A stretch of DNA of 64,000 nucleotides from Armillaria gallica (taxonomy: Eukaryota > Basidiomycota > Agaricomycetes > Agaricales > Physalacriaceae), in the NCBI GenBank assembly GCA_037576215.1, contig JBANDB010000012.1, positions 2,480,001 to 2,544,000 on the forward strand, written 5' to 3'. This document shows positions 1-10,200 of the stretch, piece by piece; position 1 is the first letter of the stretch, and each line of letters starts with the position of its first letter. A program made the translations under genes and the position numbers. A model generated the notes under the pieces. The model saw nothing but the letters and a program-made list of their open reading frames with translations, ran no database searches and was not told where the DNA came from.

Positions 1-1600
1 GTCTCAACAACAATGATGGACTGGGAGGGAGGTCTCCATCGTAATTTATCGGGAGGGGCGGGGGCCATCCTTGGGTCTAAGTTCTATTTCTTCCGGATCT
101 GGCGTCTTTTTCTTCCACCGGATGGTCGCGTCACAGTCGGTGACGCCGCCTGACTCGGCTTTGTCACTGCTGTACATCCGAACTATGTCCCGGGCAAGGC
201 AGGGGCGCTCGCTGACTGAAACAGATTGACGGAGGAAACAGTGTCGCATCTGGGTTACGTAATCGCTGGGTATTGGTGAGAGTGTCGAATGGGAGAACGA
301 GGGGACGAAGTGCGAATGTGATCCGGTCTCGGTGCATCTCAGAGCTGGGAAGCCCAGGCGGACGTCACTGCCGAATCTTTTTCGGAAGAAATGAAATCGA
401 CACGGGAAGTTTCAAAGGAGTGGATAACCTCCAAGGACAAGGCGGGGGAAGCAGAAGGAGGAAGATAATGAAGAGCGGCAAAGTTTGCAGGTGAGTATGC
501 TTTGTCTGTGGCATAAGGTGATCGCTCAGCGAAAGGAATGCACGGCGTAGAGGCGGGAATGGACACGGGGGAAGTTGGAGAGGGTAGGTCAGTGTCGTTT
601 ACCTAGTTGCAACCTAGTTGGATAAATAGAGATTGTCGTCGAAGAAGGGGATCATCAAGGGCTTCAGGTGCAAAAAATTCTGTGGAATAAGAAATGCTGG
701 AATCGAAACGCGGTGAAGTGTGCATATCGAACACGGGCTTGGAGTCCATATCGATATCGTGGAGTTTCCCAAAGAAACTGGACACTACATTGCTCATGGA
801 ACGACACGTCGTCAAAGTCACAAGGCATCTAGTCAGAATCCTGGTCAGCAAAGTTGTTGTCATCAAAGCCAAGTAATTACGCGTCCATCATGGGGATGTC
901 GGCAGGATATGGGGTGTTCCTGGGAAAGGGGAGACTTGTCTGCGAGGTAGAGCTGGGGCAGGTGTGGTAGGGGATGGAGGAGAGGGGGGAGTCCCGAGCA
1001 GCAGGACTGGAGCGGCCTTTGTAATGTTTCTATTCTTGGGTATGTTACTGACTCGACATGAATCAGTCACGATAAAAGCAAAGATTGCCCTCCGAGCGGC
1101 ATAAGGAGGACAGGAGGACATCGTTGCTTCTCACCGTTGTCCTGATCAGGCTATCGAAGAAAAGTCCCAATTATAACACGAACTGATATCGATTCGGAGG
1201 GCTGTTTCGCGGGATAGATCCGGATACATACCGATAGTGCGTAAATGGCAACCAACCGCCGGTGAGGGAAAGTCACCGTAAGTAATTGTAACACCTGAAA
1301 TTCCTAATTCCGGTTCGTTAGAAATTTCCTGAACACAGCTGTAAATGTCTGTAATATTGACATGCAATTGGTACCCGGCATCAGTCCCCACTCCGATGTA
1401 CGAGTCTTACCCGCTAATTGAGATTCCTGGATGCTATGCCAGGTGCTGAAGACAAATCACTAGACGTCCTGATGCTGCGAATTCAGTAACAGGGAGGTGT
1501 GGCGTCTCTTCCCACGCTTTCGCCCAATTTGGTATGACCCGGTGATTGGACTTCCGTCCATAGCTGTTCAACCCCAGCCGTCTCCTACCTGAACGCCTGT
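1..1600. other. No gene recognised; left edge
   Basis: I see no recognisable gene here. Open frames are short and mutually inconsistent. A minus-strand stretch at about 888-1121 is Pro/Thr-rich and one at 603-872 is open for 89 codons, but neither shows a domain or splice pattern I can defend. The last 100 bases lead into the Z1 promoter. Confidence 0.5.
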
Positions 1601-1611
1601 GGTCCCAGTCC

Positions 1612-1638
1612 TTTTAAGCCTGCCGACATGGACTCAAA
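1612..1638 (+). promoter_or_regulatory. Z1 core promoter: TATA-like box plus ATG element
   Basis: TTTTAA at 1612-1617 is followed by ATGGACTCAAATTG from 1628, 53 nt before the Z1 start codon. A similar box and ATG element precedes nine other copies. An RNA starting 25-35 nt after the box would begin after this ATG, so it is more likely a promoter element than a translated start. That is inference. Confidence 0.5.
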
Positions 1639-1680
1639 TTGCCATCCTCCCGTATCTCCCTCAACATCAACGCTTGTCCA

Positions 1681-2556
1681 ATGTCTTCAACAGCCTTACC
1701 GTCCAGAGGGCAGTGCATCCAAGTCACTGACAATCACTGTCAGTGTCCATGGTTCGCGTCGACCCTCTTAGATCAGGTAAGCTCTCATTCACCTTCGTTC
1801 ATATTCGCGCGCTCACGTTCTCCCAGAGCATCTGTGGTCAGTGCGGACACGGTATTCACGCCCATGTCGATTATGTTTCGATGGTCGTCAATTATTATCC
1901 CGCGAACCAATGTGCCGCGTATGTCCAAAAGGTATGCTCCTCGCCACTTTGCACGACGATGTAAATTCATGCAGCTTACACCTCTAGCACAGCGTTGCAT
2001 GTGTGAAGCTCAGCTTTGCGATCATGTCCCTACCAATAATCCCTATCGTTCTGAGGAACCGTGGACTGTCTTGGACTATTTCACGGCCAACATCGGCCCT
2101 TCTTGCAATGCCGCGGTTAGCTATTCCAACAACGCCATCAATCCATACACGCCCAGTTCCACGTCCTTTTCTTCCGCCGATTCCGATACTGTCACCCGGT
2201 TTTCTCACGATGCGAACCTCATGGCAATCGCTAGGGCGCCTGTTTTCTCCCCCAGTCCCCGCCGTGCATTCAGCCCTTCCAGCAGTGCGGAGAACATTCC
2301 CTTCGCTTTCACATCCATCGCTTTCCCTTCCAGTAGCGCCTCATCTGCTATTCAATCCGATATCACTCTGATCCAAGCTTATAGCTCGTACGAATCTTTC
2401 CTTCAATACCCCGACCATTTCATGAACGACTCCTCCGCTCATCAGTCAAACAACGATGCGGTGAATCAGGGTATCGAATACCAGGATTATTCGAATGCGA
2501 CGTACGGTGCGACAACTGAATCTACCGCTGACACTTGGTCGGGCCCGTCTGCTTAG
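1681..2556 (+). CDS. Z1: Cys/His-rich low-complexity-tail protein (254 aa, 3 exons)
   Basis: Exons 1681-1776, 1827-1931 and 1993-2556, joined in phase 0. The conserved module is C12, C20-x-C22, C35-x2-C38-G-H40-G-I-H43-x-H45-x-D47, C61, C69-x-C71, C76-x-H78. This pattern of Cys and His suggests one or more zinc sites (inference). From about residue 90 the tail is rich in Ser, Pro, Asn and Tyr and ends in WSGPSA. There is no signal peptide or membrane segment, so the protein is probably cytosolic or nuclear. The start MSS follows a promoter-like element, and the same start is conserved in most copies. An ORF reading through both introns also exists, but only the spliced form matches the paralogues. 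No named family recognised. Confidence 0.85.
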   Translation: MSSTALPSRGQCIQVTDNHCQCPWFASTLLDQVSSHSPSFIFARSRSPRASVVSADTVFTPMSIMFRWSSIIIPRTNVPRMSKRYAPRHFARRCKFMQLTPLAQRCMCEAQLCDHVPTNNPYRSEEPWTVLDYFTANIGPSCNAAVSYSNNAINPYTPSSTSFSSADSDTVTRFSHDANLMAIARAPVFSPSPRRAFSPSSSAENIPFAFTSIAFPSSSASSAIQSDITLIQAYSSYESFLQYPDHFMNDSSAHQSNNDAVNQGIEYQDYSNATYGATTESTADTWSGPSA

Positions 2557-3200
2557 TTGCAGTTCCTCCACGGCGGCGATGGCATACTGTTCCTTGTCAC
2601 GATCCTTGTGATCTCTATCGAGGATCTTCCAATTTTATCTCTTTCGTCTCCAATTGTCACCGCGATGCAGTATCTCAAGCTTTTTATTTCTCATTTTCAT
2701 ATTTCCTTGGTTTATTGATTCCTATTCCGACACTACAATTCATTTTCTCCTCCTCTGTCGTATTTTCTCTTTTGCCAAGATCTATTGCTATCAAAAATTT
2801 CCCCCTTTGGTCTATAATTCATGTCTGCATTATTTTACTTTGCTTTGTTATGTTCAACGTTTTCGAATTGCTTTGCAATACTCGGTACAACTGCCATTGC
2901 CTGATGAGTCCTGGAATTCGTATGCTGGTACACCAGGGATTCTACCTGTTATATGATTGAATCATGATACGTAGTTATCTCTAGTGTTGCACAGTGCATT
3001 GATTGACAGGCATGTTCATGGCGCTTATTTCTTTGGTACCCCATTTATCAGTCCCAAAACACTTACAAAGCGATAGGAACGGAAACAATGATTCGAAGCG
3101 ATGTATAAGTAGCTATCGTAGAACGAAGCGACGAAATGAAAACGAAGACGTAGAGGAGAACAAGCGACCCCGATAAATAATTTGATAAGAGATTCGGCAT
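2557..3200. other. Z1 3' flank
   Basis: T-rich sequence without a credible gene, probably including the Z1 3' untranslated region. Parts near 3000-3150 weakly resemble the 3' flanks of Z2 and Z3, suggesting that gene and flank were copied together. Confidence 0.4.
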
Positions 3201-3299
3201 ATGAATCCACCTAGGCTTCAAGAGTCATATAAGACTGATCTGGACGGCCACTGTGAGATTCTGTCCCCAGACCACCGTGTCAACATCCGACATACTGCC

Positions 3300-5300
3300 C
3301 AGGGCTTTGTAACGACAAGGAAGATCGAATTCTGCAGCGCTTCAGTAAATATCAGCGGATATATTGAGAGAAAGAGAGAAAACAGACGACAAAGTAAAAA
3401 CAGTATGAGATCCGAAAGAGCTGTCCACGCCAATTAAGGCCCAGCGGAGTCGCGCAAGTCCGTTCTTGCATCTAACGCGAATTGCGCGAATGCTATTGAT
3501 GCCGTGATGGTGAATAAAACGCGCCACAATCCAACAATAGCCTGCCTTATTCGACAAAAGAGAAGCAAGAAGGATGAATCACAGGCACTGTTGTCGTCAG
3601 TGACCTCGAAGCATCGTACTCCACTGAAAATATGCTTTAAGTGTAGTGGTATGTTATAAACGAGTAGATAATTTATTACTATTGGTAGAAATAATCGAGT
3701 CAACGCAGACACAGTGCGAAATAAAACTATTGAGACTGACCGCAAAAGATTCCTGGAGTTTTCAGTAGAAAACACTGATACTTGAGAGCTCGCCGAAAAG
3801 GGACCGGGAGAAAGACACTCGTGCGGTCAATAACGAGACAGGAAACTACATCTGTGTCGTCAATTTCCCCAAACGAGAGCGTAATTCTGCGTCATAATCC
3901 CTTCCGCCTTTCCTACGGATCTTCCCCAGCACGGAAATTGGAAGGGGTTTACTGCTTCTTGACATCTGAAATCCCACAGGATGGCATCACAGCTTATCCG
4001 CGGGAAGTTCCCATATTATCCTCGTTCATTCCTGAGGCCTGAGCGCCTGACCGATGAAGATAGCCTGAGAGTAGGTGCCCTTATGGAAGGGGATGCTATC
4101 CATGCCAATAGCGGAAGATGGAGCCGGGGACTCGTAGGTGAAGTTGAGGGAGGTAGAACGGGCCCCGGAGGAGCGGGAGGTGCTTGGTCCTGAGATTTGA
4201 TGATGTGTACCCTGGTGTTTTACACCAAGATAGTGGAACACACATCACGATCCGCCCCCAACACTGCTAACTCCAAATCTCTTTAGTATCGCTTATGGAT
4301 AGTTGTCTACGTGCTGGATTATCGACCTTGACGATAGTTATATGGATCGTCCTTGGTGTGAAGTTGGTGAGGTTGATGGTTAAGTACAGACTATGAAAGA
4401 AAAGTAAGCCTTGATTGAATACTGAGACTATAGAGGAAATTCGTACCACTCACTTGTTAAGGTCAAACTGCGCTGTTCAGCGATCGGCTTATACGAGGTT
4501 CACCGAGCATATCGCAACTGACGCGCATAGGAACACATCAGAAGGCCCAAAGCTGCGGTGACAAGGACATAAGAGACGAGGGCACTTTGCTCGTTCAACT
4601 CCTTGTTCGCCGACCCAGACCCAGTCTGGCTTCGTGACCGCTTCAAACTCTTGCCTACACACAGGTCTCATTGACATCGTAAAGACTCCCGATGTCCCGG
4701 ACGCCACCTACAGAAGATCCAGAGTTGTAGGGAAGCGGTACGGGTAAACGTCATGTTCCGATATTATCGTTTAACCAGGAACCCACCGGGCCGCACAATT
4801 ACGAGGCGAATTGCACGATGTTATTGACATCTTGATGGCGGATAAACCGAGCTGGAATCCGGAGGAAGCCAACAAAAGAGAAACACTTGAAGTTTGGCTT
4901 TGATAATACCTAAGTCAAAAAAGACTCACCGGGGGAGAAGTACTATTAGATTGACCATAAAACCATTCCAGCCAGTAGAACGCGCCGAGGCTTAAAAGTT
5001 CGAAAATCAACCGGGAGTAAGCCACCCGTGCAGTGAATAAACACTAGGGAACACATCTGCGTTGTCAAATTGGCCAAACGAATGGGTGATTCCGCGCCAA
5101 AACATATGCATGATCCCTTCTGCCTTTCTTATGGATGTCCTCAACGAAATCGCCAAACCCTGCCTCTGGAAGATGTCCAAAGTAGTCAATAGGGTAATCG
5201 AATCCTGCAATATGGCGCCACGGCTTATGGGGCAAATTTCCACGTTCATCCTCGTTCATCCCTGAGCGATGAAGATGACTGATGCCTCAAGCAGGCGTCC
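3300..5300 (-). pseudogene. Decayed membrane-protein-like relics
   Basis: Several stretches here are diverged copies of sequence at 10.2-12.8 kb and 18.4-18.7 kb. For example 4260-4460 matches 12390-12560, 4560-4850 matches 11170-11450, and 3465-3545 matches 11390-11465. Minus-strand reading gives short hydrophobic runs, such as a Trp/Leu/Ile/Ala run near 3480-3540, but every frame is broken. A former multi-span membrane receptor gene is possible, by analogy with TM-like segments at 12.56-12.79 kb. No intact model can be built. Confidence 0.35.
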
Positions 5301-6380
5301 GTAGGGGAGAGGAAACTGATACCCGTCAGGGGCGGGGGGATTAGTTTGGAGGTGTAGTAGAGAGTTGGAGCGTGCGCATGAAGGGCGGTAGGTAGTTGCC
5401 ATTAAGATTTCTCCCTTCTCCACTCCTGTGCCTGACTAACCCTGAGAAATTTCTCCCCAGCTTGTATGACAGTGCACCGAAAAGGGGCGTACATCTGTGT
5501 CCAACACCGCCGACGCGCTCGAGCCCCAGGTTCGGCGTGCGGTGCTAGTAACATTCATGGACGTTGGTCATTGAGTAGTTGGGAGATGCTGGGTAATGCG
5601 CAAGTTAAATCATCGTCGCGTGAAGTTGGAGATGCGGTTAATGGCTAGGTTTACAAGACCTGAGAGTCGAGATGACAGGAAAAGCATGCCGCTGCCTTGT
5701 TGACCTCACAAGTGACAACTGTGCCGGTCTGAGTCAGCCGTTACTTTAAACGTTAACTTTCATCGAGGGCAGTTGGAGAAATATTGTTCTACAGTCATTG
5801 GCGGATTGGGAAAAAGAAATTTGCCGGTTTCGAGCAGCGAGGAGATTAGCAAGTTGAAGAGGTGAACAAACAGAGACAAATGTATATTTGCAATTGGCAG
5901 ATTTCGGGAGTAAATACCTGCCACCGTAACAACTATTACTACCATGGATTCCCAGGTTCTTGTCGCTGCGCTGTCTGTCCATGCCTCCGGTAAACTCTTG
6001 AGACAGGCGCACTGTGCGCCGGGAGTCCCTTCCCTTGGTTGTCAGATTCAGAAGCAGAAGACTGGCCGTTGGTGTTCGTATGATTTGCCTTGCGCATACC
6101 CTTGGTGAAATCTGGCCTTATGCACAGTTCGCACCAGGTATCCCTGCCTGTGGTTATCTTATTCGCACTGCAGGTGAGTTATTCTTTCACTATTCTTTGT
6201 GCTTTTTGTTTCCTACAAGTATGCACCATGCCTCCTCGTCGTCTTCTCATGCATCCATGCATTTGAGTTGAATATTATGTATCTCCCATAACTCACACAG
6301 TCTTGTCCCCCTCTTTACCAGTCTCAGTGCTGTTTCATGTTGTATACTGTACAACGACGTCATTGCCGGGTTAAACCTTC
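5300..6380. other. No gene recognised
   Basis: Only short open frames, including a minus-strand 88-codon one at 5746-6012. No domain, splice pattern or clear repeat was identified. Confidence 0.4.
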
Positions 6381-6419
6381 ATCGATTCCCCATACTTGAC
6401 GTCATTGTTGATTTACCCG

Positions 6420-6862
6420 TCAACCTGTTTGGCACGTCTCAGAGAGAATGGCCATGGTGGGACGGTGGGTAAGGCTCTCACACGTCTCTTCTTGTCTTCT
6501 CATGTCCTCGCCGTCGAAGTCTTGCGTGGTCAGAACGTTATCGCCCTAGGATTCCACGTGAGTGGCGATTATGCCGTTACTGCAAGATTGCCGTGGAGGA
6601 TGAGATGCACTGCCTCCTCCGTTGTACCATTGCTCCAGGATTGGTTGAGCTGCGTGGTCTCTTTCTTGCTGACATCCATGCTGCATGTCCCATGCTTGGT
6701 GATGCATGGAATCGCCTAGATGACGAGGACCATTTAGCCTGCTTGTTACAGTTGCCAACACTGGACTCTCGATTAGCGCAATATGTACATCATGTATTGG
6801 AGATATTCAGGGCTGCGCCTGTGTATGTACCTCCTCTATCGCTATGGTACACACCGCTCTAA
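6420..6862 (+). mobile_element. LINE (non-LTR retrotransposon) C-terminal fragment
   Basis: The plus strand reads as the C-terminal end of a fungal non-LTR reverse-transcriptase polyprotein: a segment with VGKALTRLFLSSHVLAVEVL, then SERYRPRIPREWRLCRYC, then a C-x2-C...H-x4-C zinc knuckle (VEDEMHCLLRC), ending at 6862. A one-base frameshift near 6530 separates the first segment from the rest. The reverse-transcriptase core is missing, as expected for a 5'-truncated insertion. Sequence to about 7190 is probably its 3' untranslated region. It abuts the broken end of the Zn2Cys6 gene on the other strand, so the insertion may have removed that gene's 3' part. Confidence 0.6.
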
Positions 6863-7210
6863 TTGTATGGGTACAGATTTGTTTTTGGATGGGGCATGAA
6901 CTTTTGGTTCGAGACTGTTGACTGAGAGCTTCAAATTTCAATTGATTCCTTCCCCTTGGTCCCTGTAGCTGTATTAAACCCGTGAGACGTTCCCAGTTGG
7001 CAGCTGGTGGATATCACAGCGGCACGATGTGGCTATGGTCTGTGACACGTTTTGTGGCGGCACAGAACCCCGGTGTTCCTTATTGGGACCGCATACCGGT
7101 TTTCTAAACTCTAAACTCTATAGGTGGGAAGGTCCGCGTCGGGTAGACCTTTGCTTACCAGCAAGGTAAGTAATGTATGCTCGCGTTAGCGCGCATGCTG
7201 CACGACTCAC

Positions 7211-7597
7211 TCGACCTGCTGTAGACGACGACCGCATCAGAGGAGCTTAACGGCCTTGACGTCGGCGAACTAGTCTCTGTGGAACGTCAACGGGAAAACC
7301 GGCACGAAATGTCGGCAGTACATACATGCATTTTAATCCCCGCTCCTTGCAGTTGGAACAGGCAGGATTTGGGCCTGCCGTCGCTATTGGAAGATCCTTA
7401 AGGTCACAGCGTACTCTGTCGCCGGTTAGTACTGGTAGGAGCGGGGGAGGTCGGACGCACCTCTGCATTCGACATGCCCCACAGGCCGAAAACTGTTGGC
7501 GCGATGACTTGGGCTGGCCGGAGGGCCTTCGAAGGTAGGGTGCAGAGGTACTGCGAGAGGAAGTGGGAGACGACGTCGATGGTGTCCTGGGAGACAT
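7211..7597 (-). pseudogene. Zn(II)2Cys6 transcription factor, N-terminal pseudogene
   Basis: Three exons are recognisable: 7461-7597, 7326-7415 and 7211-7276. They encode a Ser/Pro-rich leader, then the binuclear zinc cluster SACGACRMQR-VRCDLKD ... ACSNCKERGLKC, then ADVKAVKLL and GRRLQQVE, as in basidiomycete fungal zinc-cluster regulators. All six cluster cysteines remain. Exon 3 has two stops: TAG at 7270-7272, where Glu is usual, and TGA at 7237-7239, where Arg is usual. A GTGAGT donor follows, but no downstream exon was found and a LINE tail lies there. The rest of the gene appears deleted or displaced. Confidence 0.65.
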
Positions 7598-8148
7598 GAG
7601 TAGCAGCGACGACGGGGGGAAAACAGAGGACAGGTAGAGGCCGGAAAAGAAGAATATAAGGGAAGAGGCGATACGAATGGAACGGATCTGGATGGATATA
7701 TTGAGATCTCATGTCGATTACTGGAGGAAAATAGTAATGATCGTATATAATCGGAAAAGTAATAAAAATAATTGCAAAAGTAGAGGTGTTCTTGGCCAAG
7801 TTTGGCGTCGAGGGCTTGATTCCGAGAAGCGTGACGCGTTACAGATCCCTGCCGATCCTGCCAGTGGTTGCCTCGATGGATTGTTGCCAGCACATATTGT
7901 AAGGCACTCATGCGTCGAGGCTGCAGGCCGCCTGCCCTGTTATACATGCAAAATGTACTATTGCCAATTCTATTGGTTCGATTCTGTAATTTGCTACGGA
8001 TGCAGTCCCAGCAATCAAATGCTCTGCAGGTGATGACCGGATTTTGACGTCAAGCCAACCTCCATTTAGGACGAATGCATGGTTTTGCCCCCGTTTGCGG
8101 TCGCCCTTTTTTCGTCGTTGCCAGGGGCACCAATCTTGCCTCCTACAC

Positions 8149-8325
8149 AACTTTGCAGGTTCTCTATCACAAACAAACCACAATTCACGCTTCTCGACAT
8201 CAGAATGGACGACATGCACCAGAATAGCGACAATGAGAAATCATCAACTCCAAGTGCCCGTTTGTACCAGGTGCTTCTAATTCCCACGTACTTTTTCTCT
8301 ATCACAAACAAACCGCAATTTGACA
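8149..8325 (+). repeat. Direct repeat upstream of Z2
   Basis: TCTCTATCACAAACAAACC occurs at about 8161 and again at about 8299, 138 bp apart and close to perfect over roughly 25 bp. Both lie just upstream of the Z2 promoter. This could be a regulatory duplication or a remnant of local duplication. Confidence 0.6.
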
Positions 8326-8344
8326 TCTGCATCTACCTAGTTCT

Positions 8345-8376
8345 TATTTAAAGTACACCGAAATGAACCACAATTT
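8345..8376 (+). promoter_or_regulatory. Z2 core promoter: TATA-like box plus ATG element
   Basis: TATTTAAAG at 8345-8353 precedes ATGAACCACAATTTCC from 8363, 61 nt before the Z2 start codon. Confidence 0.5.
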
Positions 8377-8423
8377 CCATCCCATCTTCATATATCAGTA
8401 CTTCAGTGCTTGCACAATCATCA

Positions 8424-9284
8424 ATGTCTTCAGCACTCTTACCATCCCGAGGACAATGCATCCAGGTCACTGACAATGACCACCGATGTCAGTGCCCGTC
8501 GTTTGCGTCGCCTCTGTTGGACCCGGTATCCATCCATCCATCTTCGCTTGTACTTCCGTGCTCACGTTCTCCCAGTACATCTGCGTTAACTGCGGACACG
8601 GTATTCACGTGCATGTTGACTACGTTTCGATGGTAGTCCATCACTATCCTCCAACTCAATGCGCCGCATACGTCCAAAAGGTATGCTGCTCGACACTCCC
8701 CATGATAGCTTGAGCTCATGCCCCTTACGTCATAGACACCTCTGGTTCAGCGTTGCACGTGTGAGGCTCGGCTTTGCGACCACCTCCCTACCAATAACTT
8801 GTATCGTTCTGCGGAACCATGGACCGTTTTGGACCAATATTTCCCGGAGAGTAACGGCCCTTCCTACAGTCCTGCCGCGATTAGCCTTTCCAACAACGCG
8901 ATCAACGATCCATACGCGCCCAGTTCCACGTCCTTTTCTCGGGACGCGAACCTTGTGCCAATCACTACCGCACCCATTTTCTCCCCCAGTCCCCGTGCAT
9001 TCATCCCTTTCAGTGAAGTGGGGAACATTTCCCTCGCTCCCACGCCCATCTCTTCTCCTTCTGCCAGGAGCGCATCATCCGGTATTCAGTCGGACATCAC
9101 TCAGGCCCAAGCTTATGGCCCAGGCGATAACTTCGTTCACTATCCCGGTCCGGATCATTTCATGAACGATTCCTACAATCGTCAGCTAGACGGCGGCGCA
9201 ATGGATGAGAACTTATATTGCCATCATCATTCGAGTGTGATCTACGGTCCGATGTCCGAAGCCTGGTCGGGACCGTACGCTTAG
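8424..9284 (+). CDS. Z2: Cys/His-rich low-complexity-tail protein (246 aa, 3 exons)
   Basis: Exons 8424-8525, 8576-8680 and 8751-9284, phase 0. Exon 1 reads MSSALLPSRGQCIQVTDN and then a CxC pair. Exon 2 has YICVNCGHGIHVHVDYVSMV and a later Cys. Exon 3 opens RCTCEARLCDH. The second intron acceptor is placed at 8750 so that exon 3 aligns with Z1 and Z3. The tail is Ser/Pro/Asn-rich with a His-rich CHHH near the end and finishes EAWSGPYA, the clearest form of the terminal motif. No stop or frameshift, so probably functional. Compared with Z1, a Gly in the exon 2 CxxC pair is replaced by Val. Confidence 0.85.
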
Positions 9285-10200
9285 CCCACGCCTGTGACAG
9301 CATCCTAGACCTTCCTTTTATCATCCAAAAAGTTTCACGCCTATATACGATGCTTATCACCTATCCATCGACGATAATCCAAAAAAAATCTTGTTCCTAC
9401 GTTCTCTCCGTTCGGTTCTTTCTTCATTAGTCATTACTTCAATGCAGTTAGTCTCCAGTTGATACATTACATTCACTTGCTGTATATGCAACCAGTTCTG
9501 TCGGGATACCCTATCAATTCGCTATCAGTTCTTCTGCTTTATAGTACATGCTCGTTATACTCCTCGCTTTGCTTTTATCCATCCGTTTCCAGGATGTGTG
9601 ATTGTTTTGGATTGTAAGCATCAGTAGAACGACCACCATAGACTGGCGCGGAGGAATATGCCAGGACGTATGTCATTCTTCGTTCCTAGGTCAGAAGCTC
9701 CCTCGGCACCTAATTCCGAAAACAATTATTAGTGATAGAGGGAAATAGCCTGAATTCAAAGTGATGTGTACATGTATGTACACTGCGCTTCATACACCGA
9801 CGGAAATGATATCGAAGATGGAGTCCACAGACAGGTAGAAAATGATAATTGGAAGAGACATCGGCGGCCGGCAGTGTGTTTCCATAGTGAAAAACGAATA
9901 TGAAGGCTAAAGTTGAGCAAGCAGTCTGGATCCCCAATCGATGTCGAGACTAGACAGTGAACGACAAATCTATTCACCGATACTCGGTCGAAACAGAGTG
10001 TTAGGAATACTATAGCGAAACATTGAGTTAAAACAGAAACATTAACAGAGGATCTACCAAAAGGCAACAAGTCTGCAACGTCTACGATTGACGCAGACAC
10101 GCGAAGGAGGCAGGGAGAGTCAGATAGAGACCATTCCTCCCGCCTCTCCTATGCATATTTTCTCCACTAAATCTTCGAAGGAATAAAGATAACGGTTAAG
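9285..10200. other. Z2 3' flank
   Basis: No gene that I can defend. Sequence around 9710-9800 resembles 11780-11890 and, more weakly, 14930-15020, the flank of Z3. A minus-strand hydrophobic open frame at 9756-10100 has no recognisable domain. Confidence 0.4.

Noticed and set aside
1639..2556. Single-exon reading of Z1 as a 305-aa protein
   Set aside because: It reads through two introns out of family frame. The spliced model alone gives the CxxCGHGIHAHVDY module shared by the paralogues.
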